Shown here: piece by piece, positions 51,931 through 60,041 of the stretch
How the letters are laid out: each line of letters opens with the position of its first letter
Numbering within the stretch: position 1 is the first letter of the stretch
Assembly (NCBI GenBank): GCA_036403815.1
Contig: DASWQH010000066.1
Span: 1-64,000, forward strand
Direction of reading: 5' to 3'
Length of the DNA: 64,000 nucleotides
Source: JACVRN01 sp036403815
GTDB lineage: Bacteria; Acidobacteriota; Blastocatellia; Pyrinomonadales; Pyrinomonadaceae
Made by a program: the position numbers and the translations under genes
The notes under the pieces: generated by a model
The model's input: only the letters and a program-made list of their open reading frames with translations
What the model was told of the DNA's origin: nothing
Database searches by the model: none

Positions 51931-53628
51931 TCAGTTCGCATAGTAGCCGCGTTTGCCGCGTGCGACTGCGCCGTTGCGTGCCACGTTGATGCGAATCGCT
52001 CGCCATTTGCCGTCGCGTTGTTTGTTCGTGGGGCGATACGAGAGGCTGTAGACAGTACCCAGGTCTGCAACGACCCGCTCGTAAGCTCCAGCCAGGTCTC
52101 CAATCTTCTCGACTTCGTAAAAGAGGCCGCCGCCCGTGTCGGCTATCTCTCGCATTCGATCATGCCCGCGATCAAAATCTTCGGGCTGTGTGTCCTTGTC
52201 GCTCAGGGATTCGTATTCGGTGTTGAGCCAGAGGGTGTATAGAACTCCGTCGAACTCCTGTATGCGGTGGAGCAGCTCTTCATAAACGAGAACAGAGCCG
52301 TCGCCTTTGACGCTCGGAAGACTGCCGTCAAGCCCGTCGCTCATCAAGACGATGGCCGTGCGACGCTGGTTATTGACCTCTTTCACGAACTCCTTCATGG
52401 TGAAGTCGGTCGCGTCGTAAAGCTTTGTATCACCGAAGGCGACTGTGTCTATCGCGCCGATGCGCGAGCGCAAGGTGCTGCGGTCTGTGGTCGGGCGCGA
52501 GACAACGGTTGGAGAGCCTGCGAAGGTCACCACACCTATGCTGTCCATAGGACGCGCTGCATCTACAAAGCGCAGCGCCGCCTCGCGTATGAGCTTCACG
52601 ACCTCACGCGTAGAGCCTGAAAGATCAATCAGCAGGATAAGATTAAAAGGGGCATTGGAAGACTCGAAACGTAAGATATTCTGCGGCGCGCCGTCTTCAT
52701 ATAACTTGAACTCGCTCTGAGCAAGACCCGTGACGCCGCGATTGGTGCTGCGGTCTACGACGCTCATGTTGACCGTGACAAGCTCCGTGTCAATACGCAC
52801 AATATCATTTTCGTCCACCTCTATCTGCTCGTCCGTTGCACGCCCCGGTGTGCCCGCGCCGCCGGTCGTGGCAGACCCGCCAAGCGTCGGCGGTCTTCGT
52901 TCCCGTCCATTATCCACAGGCGTCGCGCTGGTGATAGGCGCTCTCTGCTCAGGCGTACGTGCGGTTGCCGCAGTAGTAGTAGTTGTAGTAGTGCTTTGTC
53001 CAGCGCCAGTCGGAGCGAGCGTGATGCTGCCGCGGTCTGTTTTGAAACGAAGGGGACGATTGGCTGCGCCCGAACGCGCCTCGAAGACACGCTCGCTCGC
53101 AACATCGTCGGGCGCAGCGATGGCGGAGTCGATTGTCCCGCTCACCGTCTCGGCTCTGATAGTAGCGTCCGAGTTATTTGGAAACTCTGCGCGTATGTCG
53201 CCCGAAACTGTCTGCGCAGAGAGCGCGGCAGGAATCCCGCGCACCTCTATCTGTCCGTCTGTAGTTACTATCTCGACGCGAGAGCGTTCGGGAATGCGTA
53301 AACGTAGATCAACTCGTTGAGTATTGCCTGCGGCGGCGCGCACGACTCCGACGGTCAGGAGAGCTTCGGTTCTCTGTATGAGGACGGGAGAGCGTCTGGG
53401 CGTGGCACCCTCGACCGTCACAGAGATTGAGACATGCTTTTCCGACCAGACCTCTACGGTGATGTCGCCGCGACGATTCTCAACCCGCAACTCTCCTCCG
53501 AGCGGAAGGTCTGCGCGTATACCTTCGTCAGCAGTTTGCGCATGTGCTGGCGGCAAGCAGAAAAGCGCCGACAGTAGAGCAACCGTCAGGATGGGAGAGA
53601 GAATTTTTTCAGGTCTCGTTCTATACAT
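51931..53628 (-). CDS. VWA-domain protein with N-terminal adhesin-like domain
   Basis: Signal peptide (ILTVALLSALFCLPPAHAQ), then a beta-helix-like region up to about residue 185 (NRRGDITVEVWSEKHVSI; TVSGDIRAEFPNNSDATI; ETVSGTIDSAI, like DUF4097 adhesin repeats), a Thr/Pro-rich linker and a VWA domain (LILLIDLSGSTREV; MIDAS intact) ending YRPTNKQRDGKWRAIRI and RGYYAN. It is paralogous in its C-terminal half to 50220-51224. Start taken at ATG 53628; the frame continues 18 codons upstream into a repeat with no ribosome binding site. Confidence 0.85.
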   Translation of the reverse strand: MYRTRPEKILSPILTVALLSALFCLPPAHAQTADEGIRADLPLGGELRVENRRGDITVEVWSEKHVSISVTVEGATPRRSPVLIQRTEALLTVGVVRAAAGNTQRVDLRLRIPERSRVEIVTTDGQIEVRGIPAALSAQTVSGDIRAEFPNNSDATIRAETVSGTIDSAIAAPDDVASERVFEARSGAANRPLRFKTDRGSITLAPTGAGQSTTTTTTTAATARTPEQRAPITSATPVDNGRERRPPTLGGSATTGGAGTPGRATDEQIEVDENDIVRIDTELVTVNMSVVDRSTNRGVTGLAQSEFKLYEDGAPQNILRFESSNAPFNLILLIDLSGSTREVVKLIREAALRFVDAARPMDSIGVVTFAGSPTVVSRPTTDRSTLRSRIGAIDTVAFGDTKLYDATDFTMKEFVKEVNNQRRTAIVLMSDGLDGSLPSVKGDGSVLVYEELLHRIQEFDGVLYTLWLNTEYESLSDKDTQPEDFDRGHDRMREIADTGGGLFYEVEKIGDLAGAYERVVADLGTVYSLSYRPTNKQRDGKWRAIRINVARNGAVARGKRGYYAN

Positions 53629-53636
53629 CGCTAAAA

Positions 53637-53774
53637 GCAGGGATGAGGGCGGAGGGATGAAGGATAAAGAGAATTGATTCATTTCTTCATTGAATCAATG
53701 AGCCAATGAACAAATGAATCGATCAATCTTTTCCGTCTCTTTTCATCCCTCATCCCTCCGCCCTCATCCCTGCT
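53637..53774. repeat. Double heptamer palindrome, words GATGAGG and a GAATCAAT inner pair
   Basis: Outer arms AGCAGGGATGAGGGCGGAGG (53637) and CCTCCGCCCTCATCCCTGCT (ends 53774) are perfectly complementary over 20 bases. A second nested palindrome inside uses TTGATTCATT / AATGAATC words. In front of the VWA gene; its upstream side is the gene-free stretch 53775-53971, in which nothing else was seen. Confidence 0.85.
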
Positions 53775-53971
53775 GTTACAGGATAGGCCATCGGGGGCGC
53801 ATCGGCAAATCCAGCAGAAAAGATAGACGAAGACGCACCCGCGCTTCCAGTATCAAGGGAGTGACGCCCGCATACTTGCCGATTTGCCGCCTTTCAAAAA
53901 AGCCTTTCCAGGAGAGATTGCCTAATGAAAGATGATCGGGCACAGCCCTCTGGTTGGCGCGAAAATCCTTT

Positions 53972-55183
53972 CTATCTTTCGATCATATCCAGCATGGAGC
54001 CTGAGCCGGGCTTTGGCGGCTCGGCGGGCTTCGGAGCGGGAGTCTCCGCCAAATCTGCCAGGCGCAGGGTCAGGTTATTCGCGTTCGTGGCATACGGCAT
54101 AGCCTCATCCCGCTTGACGACGCCTTCACGAATAAGGCGCTCCAGAACGCCGTCGAAAGTCTGCATCCCTTCCTGATCACCCTGATCCATAGCGTCTATG
54201 AGCGATTTACCGTCGGTTTCTCCGCGCTCTATGTACTCGCGCGTGCGGGCTGTGGATTTCAGAATCTCAATCGCCGCAACACGACCCTTGGCATCCGACT
54301 TAGGAATCAAGCGCTGCGAGACTATGTAGCGGAAACTCTGCGCGATGCGCGTGCGTATGGCCGACTCCTCGTTTTTGGGAAAGACGCCGATGATGCGGTC
54401 AACGGTCTTCGAAGCATCAATCGTGTGCAGGGTGGATAAGACCAGATGGCCTGTCTCCGCTGCTTCGAGCGCCACTTCAATCGTCTCGCGGTCGCGCATC
54501 TCGCCGACCAGAATCACCTTCGGAGCCTGGCGAAGCGCTGCGCGCAGGGCAAGCGCGAAATCGGGCGTGTCCGAATGCAGCTCGCGCTGGTGAATCGTAG
54601 AGCTTTTGTGCTGGTGCAGAAACTCAATCGGGTCTTCGATTGTAACGATATGGTAATACTTCGTCTCGTTAATCAGGTCGATGATGGCGGCGAGGGTGGT
54701 CGATTTGCCGGAGCCGGTCGGCCCCGTCACCAGCACCACTCCGTTCTTCAGGTCGGAGATTTTCTGCAATTCCGCAGGGAGATCGAAATCCGAAAAGCGC
54801 GGCGGGTGCGAAGGAATAACGCGCATGACTATGGCGTGCGTGCCGCGCTGCTTGAAGATGTTGACACGAAAACGCGACAGCCCCGGCGCGCTGAAACTGA
54901 GGTCAGCCGAGCCGTACTTTTCCAGAGTCTCCGCCGCCTGCTCGTGATTGCCTATGATGAGCTTGGCAATGGCCGCCGTGTGCGGCGGAGTCAGCTTTTC
55001 CAGCCCCGGAATGGGGACGCCCTGCAATTTCCCTACCAGCTCAATCTGCGGCGGGCGTCCAGGGGAAAAGATAAGGTCGGAGACTTTATCCGAGACGGCC
55101 AGCATGCGCTGAAGCACATGCACGAAGTTAGGCGGCTGCTGAGCGGGCTGCTGCGGCATCTGTGTATCAATCGGTGTACTCAT
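53972..55183 (-). CDS. pilT: Type IV pilus retraction ATPase PilT
   Basis: PilT powers pilus retraction for twitching. Walker A VTGPTGSGKSTTLAAIID near residue 150, Asp box TIEDPIEFLHQHKSSTIHQRE, Walker B VGEMRDRETIEVALEAAETGH and the AIRTRIAQSFRYIVSQRLIP segment are typical. 403 residues; the C-terminus has an extra Pro/Lys/Gly tail. No other pil gene is nearby. Could also be the paralogue PilU, but the fit to PilT is better. Confidence 0.93.
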   Translation of the reverse strand: MSTPIDTQMPQQPAQQPPNFVHVLQRMLAVSDKVSDLIFSPGRPPQIELVGKLQGVPIPGLEKLTPPHTAAIAKLIIGNHEQAAETLEKYGSADLSFSAPGLSRFRVNIFKQRGTHAIVMRVIPSHPPRFSDFDLPAELQKISDLKNGVVLVTGPTGSGKSTTLAAIIDLINETKYYHIVTIEDPIEFLHQHKSSTIHQRELHSDTPDFALALRAALRQAPKVILVGEMRDRETIEVALEAAETGHLVLSTLHTIDASKTVDRIIGVFPKNEESAIRTRIAQSFRYIVSQRLIPKSDAKGRVAAIEILKSTARTREYIERGETDGKSLIDAMDQGDQEGMQTFDGVLERLIREGVVKRDEAMPYATNANNLTLRLADLAETPAPKPAEPPKPGSGSMLDMIER

Positions 55184-55190
55184 AAGAACA

Positions 55191-55270
55191 GTAAACGGTG
55201 ACAGGTGACAGGTGACAGGAAAGAACGAGAAGCATTTCTCCTGTCACCTGTCACGGTTTACCTGTCACGG
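55191..55270. repeat. Heptamer palindrome, word GGTGACA
   Basis: Left arm GTAAACGGTGACAGGTGACA and on; right arm CCTGTCACCTGTCACGGTTTAC plus another CCTGTCACGG unit. Located upstream of pilT. Confidence 0.85.
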
Positions 55271-55475
55271 CTTTTAATTCCTTTCCGTCAATTTCCTGCG
55301 TTAATCACACGGCTTTAAGGTTTGAGCCGTCTCCGTGACCAAAAATAAATGTTTGGCGCGAACAACCGCGACATAAAGCGCGTACATCCAAATGAGTGCA
55401 AGGCGGAGGCTGCACAGGCGTTCTTTAAGTTGCAGCCCCCGAAGAAGGCTGAAAGAAAAGGAGGCGCTTTCTATC

Positions 55476-55733
55476 ATGGCAACCTACAAAGACCCGGTTC
55501 GCATGTTTGCTCCGTTGGAAGTCATAGAGCGCCTGCTGGAGATTCGTGCCGAAGCAGGTTTTTCTCCTGCTGTTTATCTGCTTACGCCCGATGATTTGGC
55601 GGCGTATCTTGATGCTTATGGCTTCGACGTTTTCGCTTTTGAAGAAGTCGAAAGCGAGTTTCATTTCGGGAACTATCGCGCTCCACTCGCGCCGGGTGGC
55701 AGCCATGCACACAATTCTTTGACGGCGCATTAA
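55476..55733 (+). CDS. Small hypothetical protein, 85 residues
   Basis: Starts MATYKDPVRMFAPLEVIERL with a PAVYLLTPDDLAAYLDAYGFDVF segment; compact acidic/hydrophobic composition. GGAGG lies 11 bases before ATG 55476; a longer in-frame ORF begins at 55392 but lacks support. No family recognised. A heptamer palindrome follows its stop. Confidence 0.55.
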   Translation: MATYKDPVRMFAPLEVIERLLEIRAEAGFSPAVYLLTPDDLAAYLDAYGFDVFAFEEVESEFHFGNYRAPLAPGGSHAHNSLTAH

Positions 55734-55735
55734 GT

Positions 55736-55817
55736 AAATTAAGAAGGTAAAATTAAAAAGGCAAAAAGTAAGAGCGCTATTCCCTCTTACCTTTGCCTTT
55801 TTAATTTTGAATTTTGC
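55736..55817. repeat. Heptamer palindrome, word AAGGCAA/AGTAAG
   Basis: Left arm AAATTAAGAAGGTAAAATTA and on; right arm CTCTTACCTTTGCCTTTTTA and on. Lies between 55476-55733 and the convergent phosphatase gene. Confidence 0.8.
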
Positions 55818-55823
55818 ATTCAT

Positions 55824-57137
55824 TTAGAGGGCTTTGATGATAAAGAAAGTGCTGTCGTCGGTAGCTCCCAGCCCCTCAGTCCAGTCAATCATGTCCCTGT
55901 GAATTTTCGAGATCATCTCGCGCGCGCTCAAGCTTTGCGCGTCGAGCACGGCCTGCGCCAGTCGGTCTCGCCCGTACTCTTCGCCTTTTGAGTTAACGGC
56001 CTCCGTCACCCCGTCCGTGTAGAGCACAATCACCTGCCCCGGCTCTATAGAAATATAGTACTCGTAATAGCGTGTATCCTCGAACATGCCCAGGGGAAGC
56101 CCGCCGCGCTCTATGAAGCGAGCGTTTCCGTCTTTGTCCAGCATGAGCGGCGGGTTGTGGCCTGCGTTCGTGTAGGCGAGCGTCTTGTTTGACGCATCGA
56201 GCACGCCGTAAAACGCGGTCACGAATTGATTGCGCTCTATGGATTCCCACAGCAGGTAGTTCACCTTCGACATGGAGACGTGCGGCGCATAGCCTATGTG
56301 AATCGCCGCGCGAAGACTGGCGCGCAGGAAAGCCATCAGGAGCGCAGCCGGAACACCCTTGCCCGAAACGTCCGCGATGACCAAGCCGATTTGATCATCG
56401 TAGATGCGCACCCAGTCGTAGTAATCGCCCGACACTTCTTCAGTAGAAAAGTTGTAGGCGGAAATATCGAAGCCCTCAACACTCGGATCGCCTGACGGCA
56501 ACAGCTCCAACTGAACCTGTCGCGCAACTTCAAGCTGGCCTTCGAGCCGCTTCTTTTCTACGAGCTGCTCGTGGAGCATCACCTTCTCTATGATGATTGC
56601 CACCTGCGAGGCAAGGAGCATTAGAACTTGCAGGTCGTCCGGGTTATAGGCGTTGGCGTAATCGCTCTCAAGATCGAAAACGCCTATCACCTCGTCGTTC
56701 GAGATAATCGGAGCGACCATCTCGGAGCGCGTTTCCTCGCGCGCATTAACGTAACGCGGATCCGATTGCACGTCCGGCGAAATCACAGGCTCGCCCGTAG
56801 TGGCGACGTAGCCTATGATGCCTTCGCCCATCTTCAAGCGCAGCTCTACCAGATCATCTATGTCATAGCCGCGAACGGCCTCGGCGCGGAAAACCGTTGA
56901 TGGCGCAGTAACCACTCCGGCTGATTCCTTCTGAGCTTGAATGACAAAGATTCCGGCGGCATCGTAAGGCACGAGTGTGCCGAGCGTGTCCATCACCAGA
57001 TTGATGACTTCCTGAAGGTCTAGCGAGCGGCTAATCTTCTTCGTGATGTCCAGCAGCAGGCGCAGCTTGTCCGTCACCGAAAGCTTACGGTGCAGATCGC
57101 TCACTTCTTTTAACTGCCCGGTCATCATATAACTCAA
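55824..57137 (-). CDS. GAF-domain SpoIIE-type phosphatase
   Basis: Residues about 30-190 are a GAF domain (PYDAAGIFVIQ, GEGIIGYVATTGEPVISPDV). A linker helix leads to a PP2C/SpoIIE domain: YNFSTEEVSGDYYDWVRI, IADVSGKGVPAALLMAFLRASLRA, TNAGHNPPLML, GLPLGMFED, VLYTDGVTEAVN. Such proteins (RsbU-like) dephosphorylate anti-sigma-antagonists in response to a bound signal. No partner gene adjacent. 437 residues. Confidence 0.92.
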   Translation of the reverse strand: MSYMMTGQLKEVSDLHRKLSVTDKLRLLLDITKKISRSLDLQEVINLVMDTLGTLVPYDAAGIFVIQAQKESAGVVTAPSTVFRAEAVRGYDIDDLVELRLKMGEGIIGYVATTGEPVISPDVQSDPRYVNAREETRSEMVAPIISNDEVIGVFDLESDYANAYNPDDLQVLMLLASQVAIIIEKVMLHEQLVEKKRLEGQLEVARQVQLELLPSGDPSVEGFDISAYNFSTEEVSGDYYDWVRIYDDQIGLVIADVSGKGVPAALLMAFLRASLRAAIHIGYAPHVSMSKVNYLLWESIERNQFVTAFYGVLDASNKTLAYTNAGHNPPLMLDKDGNARFIERGGLPLGMFEDTRYYEYYISIEPGQVIVLYTDGVTEAVNSKGEEYGRDRLAQAVLDAQSLSAREMISKIHRDMIDWTEGLGATDDSTFFIIKAL

Positions 57138-57188
57138 CTCAAATTAAAGATTATGAATGATGCGCCCTGAATCCGCAATCCATTCATT

Positions 57189-58325
57189 TCAACCCTCATC
57201 CCTTTGCTTTTCAAGCGCCGCTTCCGTCAACAGCTTGAATTCGAGCGGGGCTGACGGATGATGCTGAAAGAACTCGTTGACATCCGAGGGCAGCAAAAGC
57301 TGTGCGAGCCGCATTCCACGCCCGGCGAACATCTCCTGATAGCGCGCCGCCGCACGCTCGCCCGCTGTGTCCGGGTCAAGCGCAATCACGACGCTAAACC
57401 TGCCAAGGGGCGCAAGCCATTCCTCTTTCATGCCGCCTGCGCCGACCAGTCCAACTGCCGCGAACCCGTGCGTCAGAAGCGTCAGCGTGTCCGTGAAGCC
57501 TTCGACCAGATAGACGACCTCGTTGCTGTTCAAATCGTCAAGCGCATCCACATTGTAGAGCGATGGCACGCTGCCGCGCATGTTATGCCAGCGCGGCTCA
57601 ACCCCGGAAGCGGTCGTGCGCGCCTGAAAATAAAGAGCGCGCCCCTCAACATAGAACGGGAAAAGAAGACGATGACGGTAAAAGGTTAGATGCGCCTGAT
57701 GGTTGAAGAGTCCGCTGCGCTGAAGCTCGTCCAGAGGAAACTCGTTAAGCATGCGACGCATCACGCGGCGATAGGCGCGGCGCGGAAAGTACGTAACGCC
57801 CGCATGCCTTATACTCTTTTCATCAATCCCGCGCCGCGCCAGATAGTTCCTGCCTTCGGCCTGCTCCTCCTGCCGACACGCCTCTAAAAAAGCCTCGCAC
57901 ATACTTGAGAGCTTGTCGGTCGCAAGCGGCTCGTCCTGATATTCAACCGTTTCCGCATCGGGTGCGGCTCGCCTCATGAGCGGCATCTCGGCGGAGCGCG
58001 CAGAGAGTCCCAGCTCCAAGGCCATCTCATGCACAGCTTTGACGAATCCTATGTTGTGCATCAATTCATAAAAGCGAATGCAATCGCCTCCTTCATCGCG
58101 CGAGAAGCAATGAAAGAGACCGCGATCCAGATCAACCGAAAGACTGGGATTTCCTCTGCCGCTGTGCGCGTGGTGCGGAATCGGGCAGAGCGATTGAAGG
58201 CGATTCTGGGAGATGCGCGCCTGCTGCCGACAGTAACGCGTGTAGAACGAGCGATAATCAATCAATGCCTTGATCTCTTCGCTCAAACGGCGCAGCCGCC
58301 CAACGTCTCTCTCGGATTGCTCCAT
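57189..58325 (-). CDS. DnaG-like primase (CHC2 zinc-finger and Toprim) without helicase-binding domain
   Basis: N-terminus carries a CHC2-like finger: Cys47, His51, Cys73, with the usual last Cys replaced in FHCFSRDEGGD. Toprim motifs follow: VVYLVEGFTDTLTLLTHGF and VVIALDPDTAGERAA. 378 residues, so lacking the C-terminal helicase-binding part of DnaG. It therefore resembles element- or phage-type primases. It is upstream of an ImmA-like gene on the same strand and near a Rad52-like gene, suggesting a replication/recombination module. The zinc site needs checking. Confidence 0.82.
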   Translation of the reverse strand: MEQSERDVGRLRRLSEEIKALIDYRSFYTRYCRQQARISQNRLQSLCPIPHHAHSGRGNPSLSVDLDRGLFHCFSRDEGGDCIRFYELMHNIGFVKAVHEMALELGLSARSAEMPLMRRAAPDAETVEYQDEPLATDKLSSMCEAFLEACRQEEQAEGRNYLARRGIDEKSIRHAGVTYFPRRAYRRVMRRMLNEFPLDELQRSGLFNHQAHLTFYRHRLLFPFYVEGRALYFQARTTASGVEPRWHNMRGSVPSLYNVDALDDLNSNEVVYLVEGFTDTLTLLTHGFAAVGLVGAGGMKEEWLAPLGRFSVVIALDPDTAGERAAARYQEMFAGRGMRLAQLLLPSDVNEFFQHHPSAPLEFKLLTEAALEKQRDEG

Positions 58326-58328
58326 GTG

Positions 58329-58422
58329 AAAAGCAATGCAGAAGTCAGAATGCAGAGTGATGAATGATAAGAATCAATCTTTAATTCATCATTCTGCATT
58401 CTGACTTCTGCATTTTCCTTTT
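58329..58422. repeat. Heptamer palindrome, words CAGAAGT/CAGAATG
   Basis: Left arm AAAAGCAATGCAGAAGTCAG and on; right arm ATTCTGCATTCTGACTTCTG and on; almost perfect over about 35 bases. Between the primase and ImmA genes. Confidence 0.88.
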
Positions 58423-59080
58423 ACTTCTGCCTAGCGGCGAAGCCGTTCTGCTCGTAGCGCCGCTGAATCTCTGCCGGGTGCTGCGCCTTGTAGTCGTGCC
58501 ACAGGCGCGAGACCTTCATGCGATACTCTACTAGGTCGCGGCTCACGTTGAAATGCTGTGCTATCTCTTTTGAGGTCTTGCCCTGAAACACGAAACGCCT
58601 GAGCGCCGCGAAGGGGACGAGCGAGGCTGCGCCGACGGCATAAGCCGCCTCTTCATCCTCGTCGTTATAATCGCGCGAAGCCATCTTGCCGTGCTTGTCC
58701 TGCGCCACGATGGCAAGCCGATTGGCCTTGTGTCCAAGGAAAACGTGACAGACCTCTTCCATCAGGGTTGCATTGTTGCGCTGCGCGCCGTGCGTAGGGT
58801 TTAGTATAACCAGCCGCCAGCCGTTCGGAAGCCGCCGCGAAGCCGTCCCGCCAGACCAGGCATTCGACCCGTCGCCCAGCAGATGCGCTCGCGCCTCTTC
58901 CGACAGCCCCATAATCGTACTGAAATCCACGACCATCAGCCGTGCATAATCTGCGAGTGCAAAAGGGTCAAGCGGCTCGTCGTCATGACGCAAGCCTGCG
59001 AAGTCGCGCAGCCCCTGCGCGCGCAACTCGTAAAAGCGCCCTTTCTGCGTCGGAGGCAAGACTTTCTCGTCCACGTCCAT
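58421..59080 (-). CDS. ImmA/IrrE-family protein with altered zinc motif
   Basis: The fold fits ImmA/IrrE metallopeptidases (DUF955): GWRLVILNPTHGAQRNNATLMEEVCHVFLGH. The classical HExxH zinc motif reads EEVCH, so the first ligand His is replaced by Glu; the later H (GH) remains. It may be inactive, or use a different metal site. The C-terminal half (FNVSRDLVEYRMKVSRLW) looks like an HTH. ImmA proteins usually cut a neighbouring XRE repressor, and an XRE gene is 134 bases upstream (59214-59627). Confidence 0.75.
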   Translation of the reverse strand: MDVDEKVLPPTQKGRFYELRAQGLRDFAGLRHDDEPLDPFALADYARLMVVDFSTIMGLSEEARAHLLGDGSNAWSGGTASRRLPNGWRLVILNPTHGAQRNNATLMEEVCHVFLGHKANRLAIVAQDKHGKMASRDYNDEDEEAAYAVGAASLVPFAALRRFVFQGKTSKEIAQHFNVSRDLVEYRMKVSRLWHDYKAQHPAEIQRRYEQNGFAARQK

Positions 59081-59125
59081 GATTATAACCCGAAACTCTT
59101 TTAGCTACGGCTTACGAAAATCAGA

Positions 59126-59159
59126 AGTGGCCGCGTTGCACCATTACAACGCGGCCACT
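59126..59159 (-). terminator. Rho-independent terminator after the XRE gene
   Basis: On the minus strand: AGTGGCCGCGTTG TAATGGTG CAACGCGGCCACT, a perfect 13-bp stem, followed by TTCTGATTTTC. It separates the XRE gene from the ImmA-like gene. Confidence 0.8.
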
Positions 59160-59213
59160 CGTTTCATCCGAAGACCGTCAAAACTTTTAATTCTCTACCG
59201 GCGCGGGCGTGTC

Positions 59214-59627
59214 TTAACGACGACGCTTGCGCGGGTCTTCGCCAGGACGGCTGAACTGTGCGTAGGCGACGCGGAATAGTTCCGCGAGCGCGTGCGCCGT
59301 ATCGGGCGTCAGGTTGCGGTCGGCTCTCAGGTGCGCCTCTACAATTTCGGGCATGCTCTCCTGCGGGAAATAGACCACAGCCTTCGCTTCATCCCCGCCC
59401 TGTTCGCGTCCGCCCATGATGCGCTCCATAGGCACATTGAGCCACGTCGTCAGGCGCGCGATATTGTCCGCGTCAGGTTTGCCCGTGCCGTTCTCTATGC
59501 GAGAGAGCGTCGAAGCTGAAACGCCCGTTTCATCTGCGACATCTCGCAGGCTCAAGCCTTCCTCTTCGCGCTTGCGGCGTATGGCACGTCCAAGCTCAAC
59601 CGTGTTTACCAGACTCTTTTCCGCCAT
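59214..59627 (-). CDS. XRE-family repressor-like transcription factor
   Basis: HTH of XRE type: ELGRAIRRKREEEGLSLRDVADETGVSASTLSRIENGTGKP at about residues 13-53. The C-terminal half (about residues 70-137) ends in Arg-rich RKRRR and is otherwise unrecognised. ATG 59627 has AAAGGAGG six bases upstream; a longer frame to 59720 would use a weak start. It is divergent from the Rad52-like operon and likely represses it through the operator at 59762-59796 (inference). Confidence 0.85.
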   Translation of the reverse strand: MAEKSLVNTVELGRAIRRKREEEGLSLRDVADETGVSASTLSRIENGTGKPDADNIARLTTWLNVPMERIMGGREQGGDEAKAVVYFPQESMPEIVEAHLRADRNLTPDTAHALAELFRVAYAQFSRPGEDPRKRRR

Positions 59628-59735
59628 TTTTGGCCTCCTTTCGGCCATTTCCGGACACTTGGGGGCATCCTTCGGCCTATTACACTCCCAGACCTTACCA
59701 CAGGAAAATTTTAGATGCAAGACTTTGTTTTATAC

Positions 59736-59764
59736 TTGCAACAAGCATGGAACCGTGGTACACT
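59736..59764 (+). promoter_or_regulatory. Promoter of the coiled-coil / Rad52-like operon
   Basis: TTGCAA at 59736-59741, 17-bp spacer, TACACT at 59759-59764. The operator begins inside its -10 box. Confidence 0.65.
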
Positions 59765-59796
59765 GTTTCACGTATGAAACAGTAGGTATTTCATAC
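59762..59796. promoter_or_regulatory. Operator of three half-sites on the divergent promoter
   Basis: ACTGTTTCA (59762-59770), CGTA, TGAAACAGT (59775-59783): a perfect 9-bp inverted repeat overlapping the -10. A further TTTCATAC (59789-59796) pairs with GTATGAAA, giving a second overlapping palindrome. Candidate binding site of the XRE protein. Confidence 0.65.
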
Positions 59797-59819
59797 TGCA
59801 AACAAAGGCCGAAAAAGAG

Positions 59820-60008
59820 ATGAGCGCTAACGACTATATCTGGGAAACATTCGACGGGTTATTCAAGACCGTTCACCGCCAGACAAGGCGTGTGGAAGAG
59901 TTGGAAACGCGCATTGCAGAGCTTGAGCGTCGTCTTGATGAAACGCGTAAGAACCCGGCAGACCAGCTTACAAGCGTGAGCGAGATGCCCGTAGAGCGCG
60001 CGGCCTAA
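59820..60008 (+). CDS. Small coiled-coil protein
   Basis: 62 residues: YIWETFDGLFKTVHRQTRRVEELETRIAELERRLDETRK, a heptad coiled coil in the middle, likely dimer or tetramer forming. GAAAAAGAG before ATG. First gene of the operon with the Rad52-like protein; could be an accessory to it. Unknown family. Confidence 0.6.
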   Translation: MSANDYIWETFDGLFKTVHRQTRRVEELETRIAELERRLDETRKNPADQLTSVSEMPVERAA

Positions 60009-60041
60009 ACCGGAGTCTTTGAAGAGGAGAGTGTGAGAGCC

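Noticed and set aside
53925..54176. Plus-strand ORF with a GGAGAG before the ATG
   Set aside because: Most of it is antisense to the end of pilT; the ribosome-site match alone is not enough.
54446..55201. Plus-strand ORF of 251 codons
   Set aside because: Antisense to pilT, which has all its motifs.
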